This document shows positions 9,171-17,775 of a DNA stretch of 64,000 nucleotides, in pieces. The stretch's first letter is position 1. Every line of letters starts with the position of its first letter. The DNA is from Pseudarthrobacter sp. fls2-241-R2A-127 (lineage in GTDB: Bacteria > Actinomycetota > Actinomycetes > Actinomycetales > Micrococcaceae), in NCBI RefSeq assembly GCF_030209355.1, contig NZ_JARVSF010000008.1:310001-374000 (forward strand), in the 5' to 3' direction. Under the pieces are notes generated by a model. It did not search any database. It was not told the DNA's origin and saw nothing but the letters and a program-made list of their open reading frames with translations. The position numbers and the translations under genes were made by a program.

Positions 9171-11714
9171 ATGAAACTCGTTGACCAGCTGACCGATCTG
9201 TCCGCCCCCAACCAGGCCTCCGCCGTCGACCCCGACGCCCTGTACACCCGGTTCGTGGAGTGGACGGGAAGCCGGGGACTCTCGCTCTACCCGGCGCAGG
9301 ATGAGGCCATCATGGAGCTGGCAACCGGGGCGAACGTCATCCTGGCCACCCCCACCGGATCCGGCAAATCGCTGGTGGCCATCGCGGCGCACTTCCAGGC
9401 CATGGCGCAGGGCCGGCGCAGCTATTACACGGCGCCCATCAAGGCCCTCGTCTCGGAAAAGTTCTTTGCGCTCTGCGACATCTTCGGCGCAGAGAACGTG
9501 GGGATGATTACCGGCGACTCCGGCGTCAACCAGGACGCGCCCATCATTTGCTGCACGGCCGAGATCCTCGCCAACATCGCATTGCGCGAGGGTTCCGCAG
9601 CCGAACTGGGCGCAGTGATCATGGACGAGTTCCATTTCTACTCTGACCCGCAGCGCGGCTGGGCATGGCAGGTTCCCCTGCTGGAGCTTCCGCAGGCACA
9701 GTTCCTGCTGATGTCCGCCACGCTGGGGGACGTGGCCCGCTTCGAAGAAGGCCTGACGGATTTGACGGGCCGGCCCACCACCACGGTGAGCTCGGCGGAG
9801 CGGCCCATTCCGCTGCACTACTACTACCACCAGACCCCCGTGCACGAGACGCTGGAGGAGCTGCTGTCCACCCGGCAGGTGCCCGTCTATGTGGTGCACT
9901 TCAGCCAGCTCGAAGCGATCGACCGCGCCCAGAACCTCATGAGCATCAACGTGTGCACGCGGGAGGAAAAGGACAAGATTGCCGAGCTGATCGCCAACTT
10001 CCGGTTTGCCGCCGGGTTCGGCAAGACGCTGAACAGGCTGGTGCGCCACGGAATTGGAGTCCACCACGCCGGCATGCTGCCCAAGTACCGCCGGCTGGTG
10101 GAGCAGCTGGCACAGGCGGGGCTGCTGAAGGTTATTTGCGGCACTGACACGCTGGGTGTCGGCATCAACGTCCCCATCAGGACAGTGCTCCTCACCGCGC
10201 TCAGCAAGTACGACGGCGTCCGCACCCGGCTGCTCAACTCACGTGAGTTCCATCAGATTGCCGGCCGTGCCGGACGCGCGGGCTACGACACCGCCGGGAC
10301 GGTGGTGGTACAGGCGCCTGAGCACGTGATCGAGAACGTCAAGGCGATGGCCAAGGCCACCGCAAAGTTCGGCGATGACCAGAAGAAACTGCGCCAGGTG
10401 GTGAAGAAGAAGCCGCCCGAGGGCTTCGTCTCGTGGGGCGAGCCGACGTTCAAGCGGCTGGTGGAATCGGTGCCGGACCCGCTGACCTCGAGTTTCACGG
10501 TCACGCACGCGATGCTGATGAACCTGATGGAGAGGCCCGGGGACCCGTTTGCCGCGGCCAGGCGGCTGCTGACCGAAAACCATGAGCCACGGTCCTCCCA
10601 GCTGCGGCTGATGAAGAAGGCACTGGGCATCTACCGGGAACTGCTGGCCGCCGAGGTCGTCGAGCGGATTCCGCCGGAAGAGCAGGGTCCCGACGGCCGC
10701 ACGGTGCGGCTGACCGTCCACCTTCAGGCGAACTTTGCCCTGAACCAGCCGCTCTCCCCGTTCGCACTCGCCGCACTGGACCTCCTCGACCCGGAGTCGC
10801 CGTCGTACGCCCTGGACGCGGTGTCCGTGATCGAGGCGACCCTCGAAAAACCCCGGCAGATCCTCTCCGCACAGCAGAAAAAGGCCCGCGGCGAAGCCGT
10901 GGCGGCCATGAAGGCGGACGGGATCGACTACGACCAGCGGATGGCCATGCTGGACGAAGTGACCTACCCGCAACCGCTCGCGGAGATCCTGGGCGAAGCC
11001 TTCGAGGTGTACCGGAAGGCAGCGCCGTGGGTGGGCGACTTCGAGCTCGCGCCCAAATCGGTGGTCCGCGATATGTACGAGCGCGCCATGAACTTCGGCG
11101 AATTCGTCCAGTTCTACGGGCTGGCCCGTTCCGAGGGGATCGTCCTGCGCTACCTGGCCGATGCCTTCAAGGCTCTCCGCCAGACCGTGCCGCAGGACAT
11201 GTTGCGGGAAGACCTTGAGGACCTGACCGCCTGGCTGGGCGAGCTGGTGAGGCAGGTGGATTCCAGCCTCCTGGACGAATGGGAGGAACTGGCTTCCGGC
11301 GCCGCGCCCACACCGCATGACGCGCCGCCGCCTCCCCCGCCGTCGTTGACCTCCAACATCCGCGCCTTCCGGGTGATGGTGCGCAACGAGATGTTCCGGC
11401 GCGTGGAACTGTTCGCCGACGAGGACGCCGCAGCATTGGGCGAGCTCGACGCCGAATCCGGGTGGGGTGCCGAGCGCTGGGAAGACGCGCTGGACGACTA
11501 CTTCGACGAACACGACGACATTGGCACCGGCCCGGACGCGCGCGGGCCCGGCCTGCTGATCATTACCGAGGATCGCGGCACCTGGAAGGTCCGCCAGATC
11601 TTCGACGACCCCGCCGGCAACCACGACTGGGGGATCTCCGCGGAGGTGGACCTGGCGGAATCGGACGAGTCCGGCACCGCCGCGGTGAGAGTGACGGACG
11701 TGAACCGGCTCTGA
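9171..11714 (+). CDS. DEAD/DEAH-box RNA helicase with C-terminal DUF3516
   Basis: An 847-residue superfamily 2 helicase. Walker A is ATPTGSGKS near residue 60, Walker B is MDEFH (a DEFH box), motif III is LLMSATL, and motif VI is QIAGRAGRAG. The second half is the DUF3516 region found in actinobacterial helicases of this type, related in layout to Ski2-like enzymes. It probably unwinds RNA in the cytoplasm, but no specific role is established here. ATG at 9171 is preferred over earlier in-frame codons because AAGG lies nine bases upstream and the sequence MKLVDQ begins the conserved region. Confidence 0.88.
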   Translation: MKLVDQLTDLSAPNQASAVDPDALYTRFVEWTGSRGLSLYPAQDEAIMELATGANVILATPTGSGKSLVAIAAHFQAMAQGRRSYYTAPIKALVSEKFFALCDIFGAENVGMITGDSGVNQDAPIICCTAEILANIALREGSAAELGAVIMDEFHFYSDPQRGWAWQVPLLELPQAQFLLMSATLGDVARFEEGLTDLTGRPTTTVSSAERPIPLHYYYHQTPVHETLEELLSTRQVPVYVVHFSQLEAIDRAQNLMSINVCTREEKDKIAELIANFRFAAGFGKTLNRLVRHGIGVHHAGMLPKYRRLVEQLAQAGLLKVICGTDTLGVGINVPIRTVLLTALSKYDGVRTRLLNSREFHQIAGRAGRAGYDTAGTVVVQAPEHVIENVKAMAKATAKFGDDQKKLRQVVKKKPPEGFVSWGEPTFKRLVESVPDPLTSSFTVTHAMLMNLMERPGDPFAAARRLLTENHEPRSSQLRLMKKALGIYRELLAAEVVERIPPEEQGPDGRTVRLTVHLQANFALNQPLSPFALAALDLLDPESPSYALDAVSVIEATLEKPRQILSAQQKKARGEAVAAMKADGIDYDQRMAMLDEVTYPQPLAEILGEAFEVYRKAAPWVGDFELAPKSVVRDMYERAMNFGEFVQFYGLARSEGIVLRYLADAFKALRQTVPQDMLREDLEDLTAWLGELVRQVDSSLLDEWEELASGAAPTPHDAPPPPPPSLTSNIRAFRVMVRNEMFRRVELFADEDAAALGELDAESGWGAERWEDALDDYFDEHDDIGTGPDARGPGLLIITEDRGTWKVRQIFDDPAGNHDWGISAEVDLAESDESGTAAVRVTDVNRL

Positions 11715-11740
11715 CGCAGGAGCGGCGGTAAGCTCGAACA

Positions 11741-12256
11741 ATGAGTGTTATCCGCCCCGCCACCACGCACGATGTTCCCGCCATCCTCCGGATGATCCAC
11801 GAATTGGCCGAATACGAGAAGGAACCCGACGCCGTCCGGAACACTCCCGAACTGCTGCAGCGGGCCTTGTTCGGCAGCAACCCCAGCGTATTCGCGGCCA
11901 TGGCCGAGAACGCCGGCGGCGAGGTGCAGGGCTTTGCATTATGGTTCCTGAACTACTCCACCTGGGAGGGCGTGCACGGGATCTACCTGGAGGACCTCTA
12001 CGTCAGTCCGGGGGCCCGGGGCGAAGGGCACGGCAAGGCCCTGCTGCAGCACTTGGCCGGGATCGCCGTCGAGAACGGCTACGCGCGCGTTGAATGGAGC
12101 GTGCTGGACTGGAACGAGCCGTCCATCGACTTCTACCGCCGTGCCGGCGCCGTTCCCATGGACGGGTGGTCGACCTTCCGCCTGAGCGGCCAGGCGCTGG
12201 ACCGGTTCGGCCGGGCGCAGTCCACCACCCCCGTCTCCGCAGCCGCCCGTGGTTGA
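11741..12256 (+). CDS. GNAT N-acetyltransferase, diamine/spermidine acetyltransferase-like
   Basis: A 171-residue acetyl-CoA-dependent acetyltransferase. The N-terminus IRPATTHDVPAILRMIHELAEYE resembles SAT-type diamine acetyltransferases. The acetyl-CoA loop appears as LYVSPGARGEGHGKALL (motif A, R/Q-x-x-G-x-G/A), and the late segment WNEPSIDFYRRAGA matches motif B. Substrate may be a polyamine or small amine, which is inference. The -10 TAAGCT sits six bases before the ATG, suggesting leaderless translation. Its stop overlaps the next gene's GTG by eight bases. Confidence 0.87.
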   Translation: MSVIRPATTHDVPAILRMIHELAEYEKEPDAVRNTPELLQRALFGSNPSVFAAMAENAGGEVQGFALWFLNYSTWEGVHGIYLEDLYVSPGARGEGHGKALLQHLAGIAVENGYARVEWSVLDWNEPSIDFYRRAGAVPMDGWSTFRLSGQALDRFGRAQSTTPVSAAARG

Positions 12257-13604
12257 GCGGCGAAGCGGAGCAGCATTGGCCGCCAGGCACCACGTGGGTG
12301 CCAGCCATTCCTTCCGCGGCATGCGGACCGTGGAACACTGGTTCACCGTCCCCCTGGACCACTTCGCCCCGGAAGGCCCTTCAGCCCCGGCGGCTGAGAC
12401 CATCACTGTGTTTGCGCGTGAGTACGTGTCCGCCGCGCACAGTGAAGAGGCAGCGGCCGCCCTGCCCTGGCTCCTTTTCCTTCAGGGCGGCCCCGGCGGC
12501 CGCGGCAACCGGTGGGCATCGCTGGGCGGCTGGGCGAAAGCCGCGGCGGCCGACTTCCGTATCCTGATGCTGGACCAGCGGGGTACCGGCCTGTCCACAC
12601 CCATCGACCGGCATACGCTGCCGGCGCGCGGGGATGCGGCGGAACAGGCCGCCTACCTGGAGCACTTCCGGGCCGATTCGATCGTGGCGGACGCGGAACT
12701 GATCCGTGCCGCCCTCGAGTCACCGCCCTGGACCATCTACGGCCAAAGCTACGGCGGATTTTGCGCCCTGACCTACCTTTCCTTCGCTCCCGAAGGGCTC
12801 CGCGAAGCGCTCATCACCGGGGGGCTGGCACCGCTGACGGGCAGCGCCGACGACGTCTACCGCGCCACATTCCAGCGCGTGGCTGCCCGGAACGAGGAAT
12901 ACTTCGGCTGGTACCCCGAAGACCGGCACAGGGTGGAGCGGATCGCCCGGCACCTGCGGTCCACCACCGAGATCATGCCCGACGGCGCACCCCTGACCGT
13001 GGAGCGGTTCCAGATGGCTGGGGCGTTCCTGGGCGGCAACACGCGCGTGGACAGCCTCCATTACCTCCTGGAAGATGCCTTCGTGGACACGCCAGGTGGA
13101 CCCCGGCTGTCCGACTCCTTCCTGGACCAGCTCCAGGGCCTCGTCTCCCGCCGCTCCAACCCGCTGTATGCGCTGATGCACGAATCCATCTACGGCCAAG
13201 GGGAGGCCACTGCCTGGTCCGCGTGGCGGATCCTTGGCGAAAACCCTTGGTTCAGGCCAGACGCCGAGCCGCTGCTCCTGACCGGCGAGATGGTGTACCC
13301 GTGGTACTTCGAGCAGGATCCCGCCCTCCAGCCGCTGCGGGAGGTAGCCGAACTGCTGGCAGCCAAGCAGGACTGGAAGCCCCTCTACGACCCCCGGGCG
13401 CTGGCCGCCAACACAGTCCCCGTGGCAGCGGCCGTGTACACCGACGACATCTATGTTGACCGGGACCTCTCCCTCCGGACGGCGGCAGCGGTCCGCGGGT
13501 TGCAGGCGTGGGAAACCGCCGACTTCCATCACGACGGAATCGCCGATGACGGTGAGCGGATCTTCGGCCGCCTGCTGGGGATGGCGCGGTCAGGCAGCCG
13601 CTGA
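12249..13604 (+). CDS. proline iminopeptidase-like alpha/beta hydrolase (peptidase family S33)
   Basis: A 451-residue cytoplasmic alpha/beta hydrolase of the large proline iminopeptidase type, which releases N-terminal proline from peptides. The oxyanion motif GGPGGRG and the DQRGTGLS segment precede the nucleophile elbow GQSYGG (Ser at about residue 167). The catalytic histidine is in DFHHDGI near the end. I use GTG at 12249 because it couples to the upstream GNAT gene; ATG at 12321 is an alternative that removes 24 poorly conserved residues. The 3' end overlaps the convergent MFS gene by 15 bases. Confidence 0.87.
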   Translation: MVERRSGAALAARHHVGASHSFRGMRTVEHWFTVPLDHFAPEGPSAPAAETITVFAREYVSAAHSEEAAAALPWLLFLQGGPGGRGNRWASLGGWAKAAAADFRILMLDQRGTGLSTPIDRHTLPARGDAAEQAAYLEHFRADSIVADAELIRAALESPPWTIYGQSYGGFCALTYLSFAPEGLREALITGGLAPLTGSADDVYRATFQRVAARNEEYFGWYPEDRHRVERIARHLRSTTEIMPDGAPLTVERFQMAGAFLGGNTRVDSLHYLLEDAFVDTPGGPRLSDSFLDQLQGLVSRRSNPLYALMHESIYGQGEATAWSAWRILGENPWFRPDAEPLLLTGEMVYPWYFEQDPALQPLREVAELLAAKQDWKPLYDPRALAANTVPVAAAVYTDDIYVDRDLSLRTAAAVRGLQAWETADFHHDGIADDGERIFGRLLGMARSGSR

Positions 13605-14933
13605 CTGGCGGCGCCACGTGCGGGCGAGAAGGGCTGCCGCCAGCACGGCCGCCCCTATGGCGGCACCGATCAGGTTCAGGCCGAGGTAGCCGACGACGCC
13701 CAGGACAAGCCCCGACACCGCACCGCCGGCCGCTCCGGCAGCACCCATCAGCATGTCCGAGACACCCTGCACCGCCACGCGGGCATCCCGCCCCACGCTT
13801 TCGGCCAGCAGGGTGGAGCCTGAGATTGTGGCCGCCGACCAGCCAACGCCCAACAGCACAAGGCCTGCCGCCACGGCCGGCGTTGAAGACTGCCCCAACC
13901 CCGCAACCACCACCGCACCGGTCAACACTGTGAAGCCAATCAGGATGGTCTCGATCCGGCCCGCTTTGTCCGTCAACCAGCCCATGACCGGCGAGAGCGC
14001 GAACATCCCGGCAATGTGCAGTGAAATGGTGAAGCCGATAATCACCAGCACGTCCCCCTCCGCGACGTGCCCGGGGTGGAACGCCGGGCCTTCCACCAGG
14101 TGCTGCAGGTGCAGCGGGGTCATGGACATTACGCCCAACATCACCGCGTGGGCCGCGATGACGGCGGTCACTGCCAGGATTGCCGTCCGGGAGTCCCTGA
14201 TGGCGCGGAGCCCGCGGATCAGGGAGCTGCCCGCATATGGTGCCCCCGTGCCGGCGGGAGTCACAGGTGCACGGTCTTGGACGGTGCCGGTCCCGGCGGC
14301 AGCGAGCTGGCGTGCCAGCAGCAGCGGGTCCGGGCGAAGCCCGGCGAACAGGAGCACGGTGGCAATAAGCAGGCCGGCCGCGGAGATGACGAATGGTCCG
14401 GCTACGGGCGGCAGGCCCAGCGCCGACCCCACCACCGTGCCGGGCTGGATGAGGTTGGGACCCGTCACGGCGCCCACGGTGACTGCCCAGACCACCGCCG
14501 ACAGTGCCCTCCCCCGGTGTTCGGAAGCTGCAAGGTCCACGGCCGCGAACCGCGCCTGCAGGGTGGCTGCGGTGCCGACGCCGATGCCTGCGGCGCCCAG
14601 GAGCAGCAGGATAAAGAGCCCGGAGACCACGGCCAGCACCATGAGCAGGGCACCGGCCAAGGCTGCCGAGAGACCCGCCACCTGGCCGGCCCTGCGCCCG
14701 CGGTGGTCGGCCAACGAGGCCAGCGGAAGCGCGGCGGCCGCGGCACCCAGCGTCATGACCGTTGCCACGGCGCCCGCCCACGCGCTGGAACCGGACAGTT
14801 CCACGGCCAGGATGGATCCGATCGATACGGTGGCTCCCGTGCCGATGCCGCCAAAAACCTGGGCTGCGTCCAGGAACACAACGGTGCGCCGCTGCACCTG
14901 GTGCACCCGCTGTTCGGCTGCTGTGCGGGCCAT
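13590..14933 (-). CDS. major facilitator superfamily transporter
   Basis: A 447-residue membrane protein with about twelve hydrophobic helices and a cytoplasmic loop with LADHRGRR after helix 2, the MFS signature (motif A G-x-x-x-D-R/H-x-G-R-R). It resembles uncharacterised drug/sugar efflux carriers; no substrate can be named. ATG at 14933 is chosen because a -10 element TATGCT ends six bases upstream, which fits a leaderless transcript; the frame is open for 16 further codons. The gene has its own promoter after a strong hairpin that ends the terC transcript. Confidence 0.85.
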   Translation of the reverse strand: MARTAAEQRVHQVQRRTVVFLDAAQVFGGIGTGATVSIGSILAVELSGSSAWAGAVATVMTLGAAAAALPLASLADHRGRRAGQVAGLSAALAGALLMVLAVVSGLFILLLLGAAGIGVGTAATLQARFAAVDLAASEHRGRALSAVVWAVTVGAVTGPNLIQPGTVVGSALGLPPVAGPFVISAAGLLIATVLLFAGLRPDPLLLARQLAAAGTGTVQDRAPVTPAGTGAPYAGSSLIRGLRAIRDSRTAILAVTAVIAAHAVMLGVMSMTPLHLQHLVEGPAFHPGHVAEGDVLVIIGFTISLHIAGMFALSPVMGWLTDKAGRIETILIGFTVLTGAVVVAGLGQSSTPAVAAGLVLLGVGWSAATISGSTLLAESVGRDARVAVQGVSDMLMGAAGAAGGAVSGLVLGVVGYLGLNLIGAAIGAAVLAAALLARTWRRQSAAA

Positions 14934-14975
14934 GCTACGAGCATAGTCCTGTGCCGGCGGGCGCAGCAGGGGCTT

Positions 14976-15018
14976 GTGCAACGGGTAAGCCCGGCCTGCC
15001 CGGGCTTACCCGCTGCAC
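14976..15018 (-). terminator. terC transcription terminator hairpin
   Basis: Inverted repeat just after the terC stop. The arms 14982-14994 and 15000-15012 match over 13 bp around a five-base loop. The stem extends to 14976 and 15018 with one mismatch, giving about 18 bp. There is no uridine run, which is common for terminators in high-GC actinobacteria. Confidence 0.7.
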
Positions 15019-15034
15019 AGATGCGGCAGGGCGC

Positions 15035-16063
15035 CTAGTCGATGTCGCTGTGGCTCCTCCGGGCGTCTTCCTCGAGCCGCGGATCGATCGCCGCGGCTTT
15101 GGCCTTGGAGCTGAGCAGGCTGGCAACCACGGCGACGATGATGGTCCCCACGATGACTGCCAGCGAGACGTAGGTGGGAATCTCGGGCGCCCACTCAATG
15201 TGGCGGCCGCCGTTGATGAAGGGCAGTTCGTTAACGTGCATGGCGTGCAGGACCAGCTTGACGCCGATGAACGCCAGGATAACGGACAAGGCGTGCTTGA
15301 GGTAGATCAGCCGGTTCATCAGGCCGCCCAGGAGGAAGTACAGCTGGCGGAGCCCCATCAGGGCGAAAAGGTTCGCGGTGAAGACGATGAAGGGGCTCTG
15401 GGTGAGGCCGAAGATGGCCGGAATGGAGTCCACCGCGAACAGGAGGTCCGTGAGGCCGATGGTGATGAAGACGATCACCATCGGGGTGAACACCTTTTTG
15501 CCGTTCACCACGGTCCGCAGCTTGCCGCCGTCGAACTTCTCCGACATGGGAATCACTTTGCGGATCCTGGCAATCAAGGGGTTTTCGCGGTCTTCTTCCT
15601 CTTCGCCCTCGTCCTGCGCCTGCTTCCAGGCCGTCCACAGCAGGAATGCGCCGAAGATGTAGAACACCCAGCTGAACTGTTCGATGACAATGGCGCCGAG
15701 GAGGATGAAGATGCCGCGCAGGATGAGCGCGATGATGATCCCCACCATCAACACCTCCTGCTGGTATTTCCGCGGCACGGAGAACCTGGCCATGATGATG
15801 ATGAAGACGAACAGGTTGTCGATGCTGAGGCTGTATTCCGTGACCCAGCCAGCGACGAACTGGCTGCCGAATTCGGGGCCGGTAAACGCGAACATCGCTC
15901 CGGCGAACGCCATGGCCAGCGCCACATAGAAGGCCACCCACAGGCCGGCTTCCTTCATGGAGGGTTCATGGGGCCGGCGGACCACCAGGAAGAGGTCGGT
16001 CAGGAGGATCAGGCCGAGGATGACAAATGAGCCAACCTCGAACCATACGGGCAAGTCGAGCAC
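15035..16063 (-). CDS. TerC family integral membrane protein (Alx/MntX-like, metal efflux)
   Basis: A 342-residue protein with about nine membrane helices. The conserved acidic motifs of TerC proteins are visible: SIDNLFVF near residue 82 and FAVDSIPAIFG in the second half. The acid-rich linker GEEEEDRE lies between the halves. TerC/Alx proteins act in the cytoplasmic membrane and several are manganese exporters. I prefer GTG at 16063 because AAAGG lies nine bases upstream; GTG at 16087 is also in frame. A manganese-type riboswitch upstream supports Mn2+ as the controlled metal. Confidence 0.88.
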   Translation of the reverse strand: MLDLPVWFEVGSFVILGLILLTDLFLVVRRPHEPSMKEAGLWVAFYVALAMAFAGAMFAFTGPEFGSQFVAGWVTEYSLSIDNLFVFIIIMARFSVPRKYQQEVLMVGIIIALILRGIFILLGAIVIEQFSWVFYIFGAFLLWTAWKQAQDEGEEEEDRENPLIARIRKVIPMSEKFDGGKLRTVVNGKKVFTPMVIVFITIGLTDLLFAVDSIPAIFGLTQSPFIVFTANLFALMGLRQLYFLLGGLMNRLIYLKHALSVILAFIGVKLVLHAMHVNELPFINGGRHIEWAPEIPTYVSLAVIVGTIIVAVVASLLSSKAKAAAIDPRLEEDARRSHSDID

Positions 16064-16095
16064 GGGAAAGCCTTTCGCAGGGTACACAAAATGGT

Positions 16096-16209
16096 GTAAG
16101 TCTCTCCGGCCGGCCAGTGCACTTGGTGCTGATGTGGCGGCCCGCTACGCCCGGCCGGGCAACCATGCCCTGCGTGTTGACGATCGTAGCGCTTGGGATA
16201 CTCCCCTAC
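16096..16209 (-). ncRNA. yybP-ykoY manganese riboswitch upstream of terC
   Basis: On the minus strand the leader contains the hallmark GGGGAGUA (16199-16206), later GUCAACAC and GGAGAGAC segments, and several GC-rich pairing regions. The outer stem closes well: GUAGG at 16205-16209 pairs with CUUAC at 16096-16100. This element binds Mn2+ and is typically found before terC/alx, exactly as here. It probably raises terC expression when manganese is high, through either antitermination or exposure of the ribosome-binding site. Confidence 0.85.
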
Positions 16210-16218
16210 GTGGGTTCA

Positions 16219-16247
16219 ACTCTACCCCAGCGGCGCCATCGGATAAC
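16219..16247 (-). promoter_or_regulatory. terC promoter
   Basis: Minus strand -10 TAGAGT at 16219-16224 with a weak -35-like TTATCC 16 bases upstream. The predicted start is about 16212, so the transcript would begin right at the riboswitch 5' stem, which supports both calls. Confidence 0.5.
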
Positions 16248-16262
16248 GGTTTCCCGGAACCA

Positions 16263-16292
16263 TTGACCGCCAGCAAGCGCTGCTGTCATAAT
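16263..16292 (+). promoter_or_regulatory. sigma-70-type promoter of the solute-binding protein gene
   Basis: TTGACC (16263-16268), an 18-base spacer and CATAAT (16287-16292). This is close to the vegetative consensus. Transcription would start near 16299, immediately before the LacI-type operator. Confidence 0.75.
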
Positions 16293-16302
16293 CACATCCA
16301 GT

Positions 16303-16318
16303 GAGAAAGCGGTTTCTC
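16303..16318. promoter_or_regulatory. LacI/GalR-family operator
   Basis: GAGAAAGCGGTTTCTC: six-base inverted arms GAGAAA/TTTCTC around a GC-rich centre, the usual form of LacI-family sites. It covers roughly +4 to +19 of the predicted transcript, a position suited to repression until a sugar is present. No LacI-family gene lies in this window. Confidence 0.7.
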
Positions 16319-16353
16319 GCCCCATCTGTTAGACCTTCCAGAAAGTCACGGTC

Positions 16354-17673
16354 ATGAAGACTTCGCTTCGCACCAGCACGGTGGTCAAGTCGCTCGCCGC
16401 TGCGGCCACCCTCGCCATGGTTGCCACCGGCTGCTCTCACGCCTCCTCCGGCGACAGCGGCGGCAACGTCACGGTCCGCTTCACGTGGTGGGGCAACGAC
16501 CTTCGAAACAAAGAAACACAACAGGTCATTGACGCGTTCCAGGCCTCCCACCCCACCATCAAGATCCAGGCCGAGCCCGGAGTCTGGAGCAGTTATTGGG
16601 ACAAACTGGCTACGACCACGGCGGCCAACGATTCCCCCGACGTCATCCAGATGGACCAGGCCTACATCGCCGAGTACGGCGGCCGCGGCGCCCTCCTGGA
16701 CCTTTCAAAGCAAAGCAATATCGACACCTCCAAGATCGACCAGGACGCCCTGAACTCCGGTCAGGTCAGCGGCAAGCAGTTCGGCCTGAGTACCGGGCAG
16801 AACGCCAAGGCAGTGATGATCAACACCAAGATGTTCCAGGACTACGGTGTTCCCATCCCGGACGACAAGACCTGGACCTGGGATGACTACACCAAGACTG
16901 CCGCCCAGATCGCGAAGGCGGCAGCCAAGGGCGGCCAGACCAACTATGGCAGTTCCTACTCGCTGACGGACTCCGACCTGAACACCTGGGCGATGCAGCA
17001 CGGCGAGTCGCTCTACTCGTCGGACGGCGGCCTCGGCTTCAAGGAGGGCACCGCCACGTCCTTCTTCCAGAACTTGCTGAACCTGCGGAACGCGGGAGCA
17101 GCCCCGCCGGCAAACATTGCCACCGAGGACGTCAGCGCCCCGGTGGAACAGACGCTGTTCGCCACCGGCAAGACCGCGATGTCGTGGTGGTGGACCAACC
17201 AGGTGAACGCCCTCCAGTCCGCGCTGAAGACCGACGTCAAGATCCTGCGCGCGCCCAGTTCCACCGGCAGCGCCAAGGACAACGGAATGTCCTACAAGCC
17301 GTCCATGTTCTGGTCCGTGTCCTCGCGCAGCAAGCATCCAAAGGAAGCTGCGGAGGTGGTCAACTACATGCTCAACAACCTGGACTCCGCCAAGACCATC
17401 CTGACCGAGCGCGGCTTCCCCACGAATTCGGAGGTCCAGACGGCAATCGACCCGCTGCTGACCCCGGCAGACAAGTCCGCCGCAGCGTTCCTGAAGGACA
17501 TCAAGCCTGACCTGCAGAGCGGGCCGCCGGTGCCTCCGACCGGTTCATCCGGGGTGCAGGCCTTGATCCAGCGGTACTGCACGGACGTCCTCTTCGACCG
17601 CAAGTCCCCCTCGGATGCAGCCAAGGGCCTGATGCAGGAGGCGCAGTCCATGATCGACTCCGCCAGGAAGTAG
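16354..17673 (+). CDS. sugar ABC transporter substrate-binding lipoprotein
   Basis: A 439-residue extracytoplasmic solute-binding protein (family 1, MalE-like). The signal peptide ends in the lipobox VATGC with Cys27 as the lipid anchor. The mature part starts with VTVRFTWWGND and contains the family segments DVIQMDQAYIAEYGG and WTWDDY. The aromatic residues fit a carbohydrate ligand, probably an oligosaccharide. No permease or ATPase genes are adjacent, so it must work with components encoded elsewhere. ATG at 16354 is 36 bases after the operator. The promoter and LacI operator indicate sugar-responsive expression. Confidence 0.92.
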   Translation: MKTSLRTSTVVKSLAAAATLAMVATGCSHASSGDSGGNVTVRFTWWGNDLRNKETQQVIDAFQASHPTIKIQAEPGVWSSYWDKLATTTAANDSPDVIQMDQAYIAEYGGRGALLDLSKQSNIDTSKIDQDALNSGQVSGKQFGLSTGQNAKAVMINTKMFQDYGVPIPDDKTWTWDDYTKTAAQIAKAAAKGGQTNYGSSYSLTDSDLNTWAMQHGESLYSSDGGLGFKEGTATSFFQNLLNLRNAGAAPPANIATEDVSAPVEQTLFATGKTAMSWWWTNQVNALQSALKTDVKILRAPSSTGSAKDNGMSYKPSMFWSVSSRSKHPKEAAEVVNYMLNNLDSAKTILTERGFPTNSEVQTAIDPLLTPADKSAAAFLKDIKPDLQSGPPVPPTGSSGVQALIQRYCTDVLFDRKSPSDAAKGLMQEAQSMIDSARK

Positions 17674-17694
17674 CGCGCCGGGACCGCTTGGCAT

Positions 17695-17737
17695 GAATGC
17701 GGCGGGCACCTCCCCACGGGAGGTGCCCGCCGCATTC
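17695..17737. terminator. bidirectional terminator between the binding-protein gene and uvrB
   Basis: A perfect 20-bp inverted repeat (17695-17714 and 17718-17737) with a CAC loop. It lies between two convergent genes and can end both transcripts. No T tract follows on the plus strand. Confidence 0.85.
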
Positions 17738-17775
17738 TGCATCGCCCACTCCGGGCCGCGTGGCGGGTATGCGTC

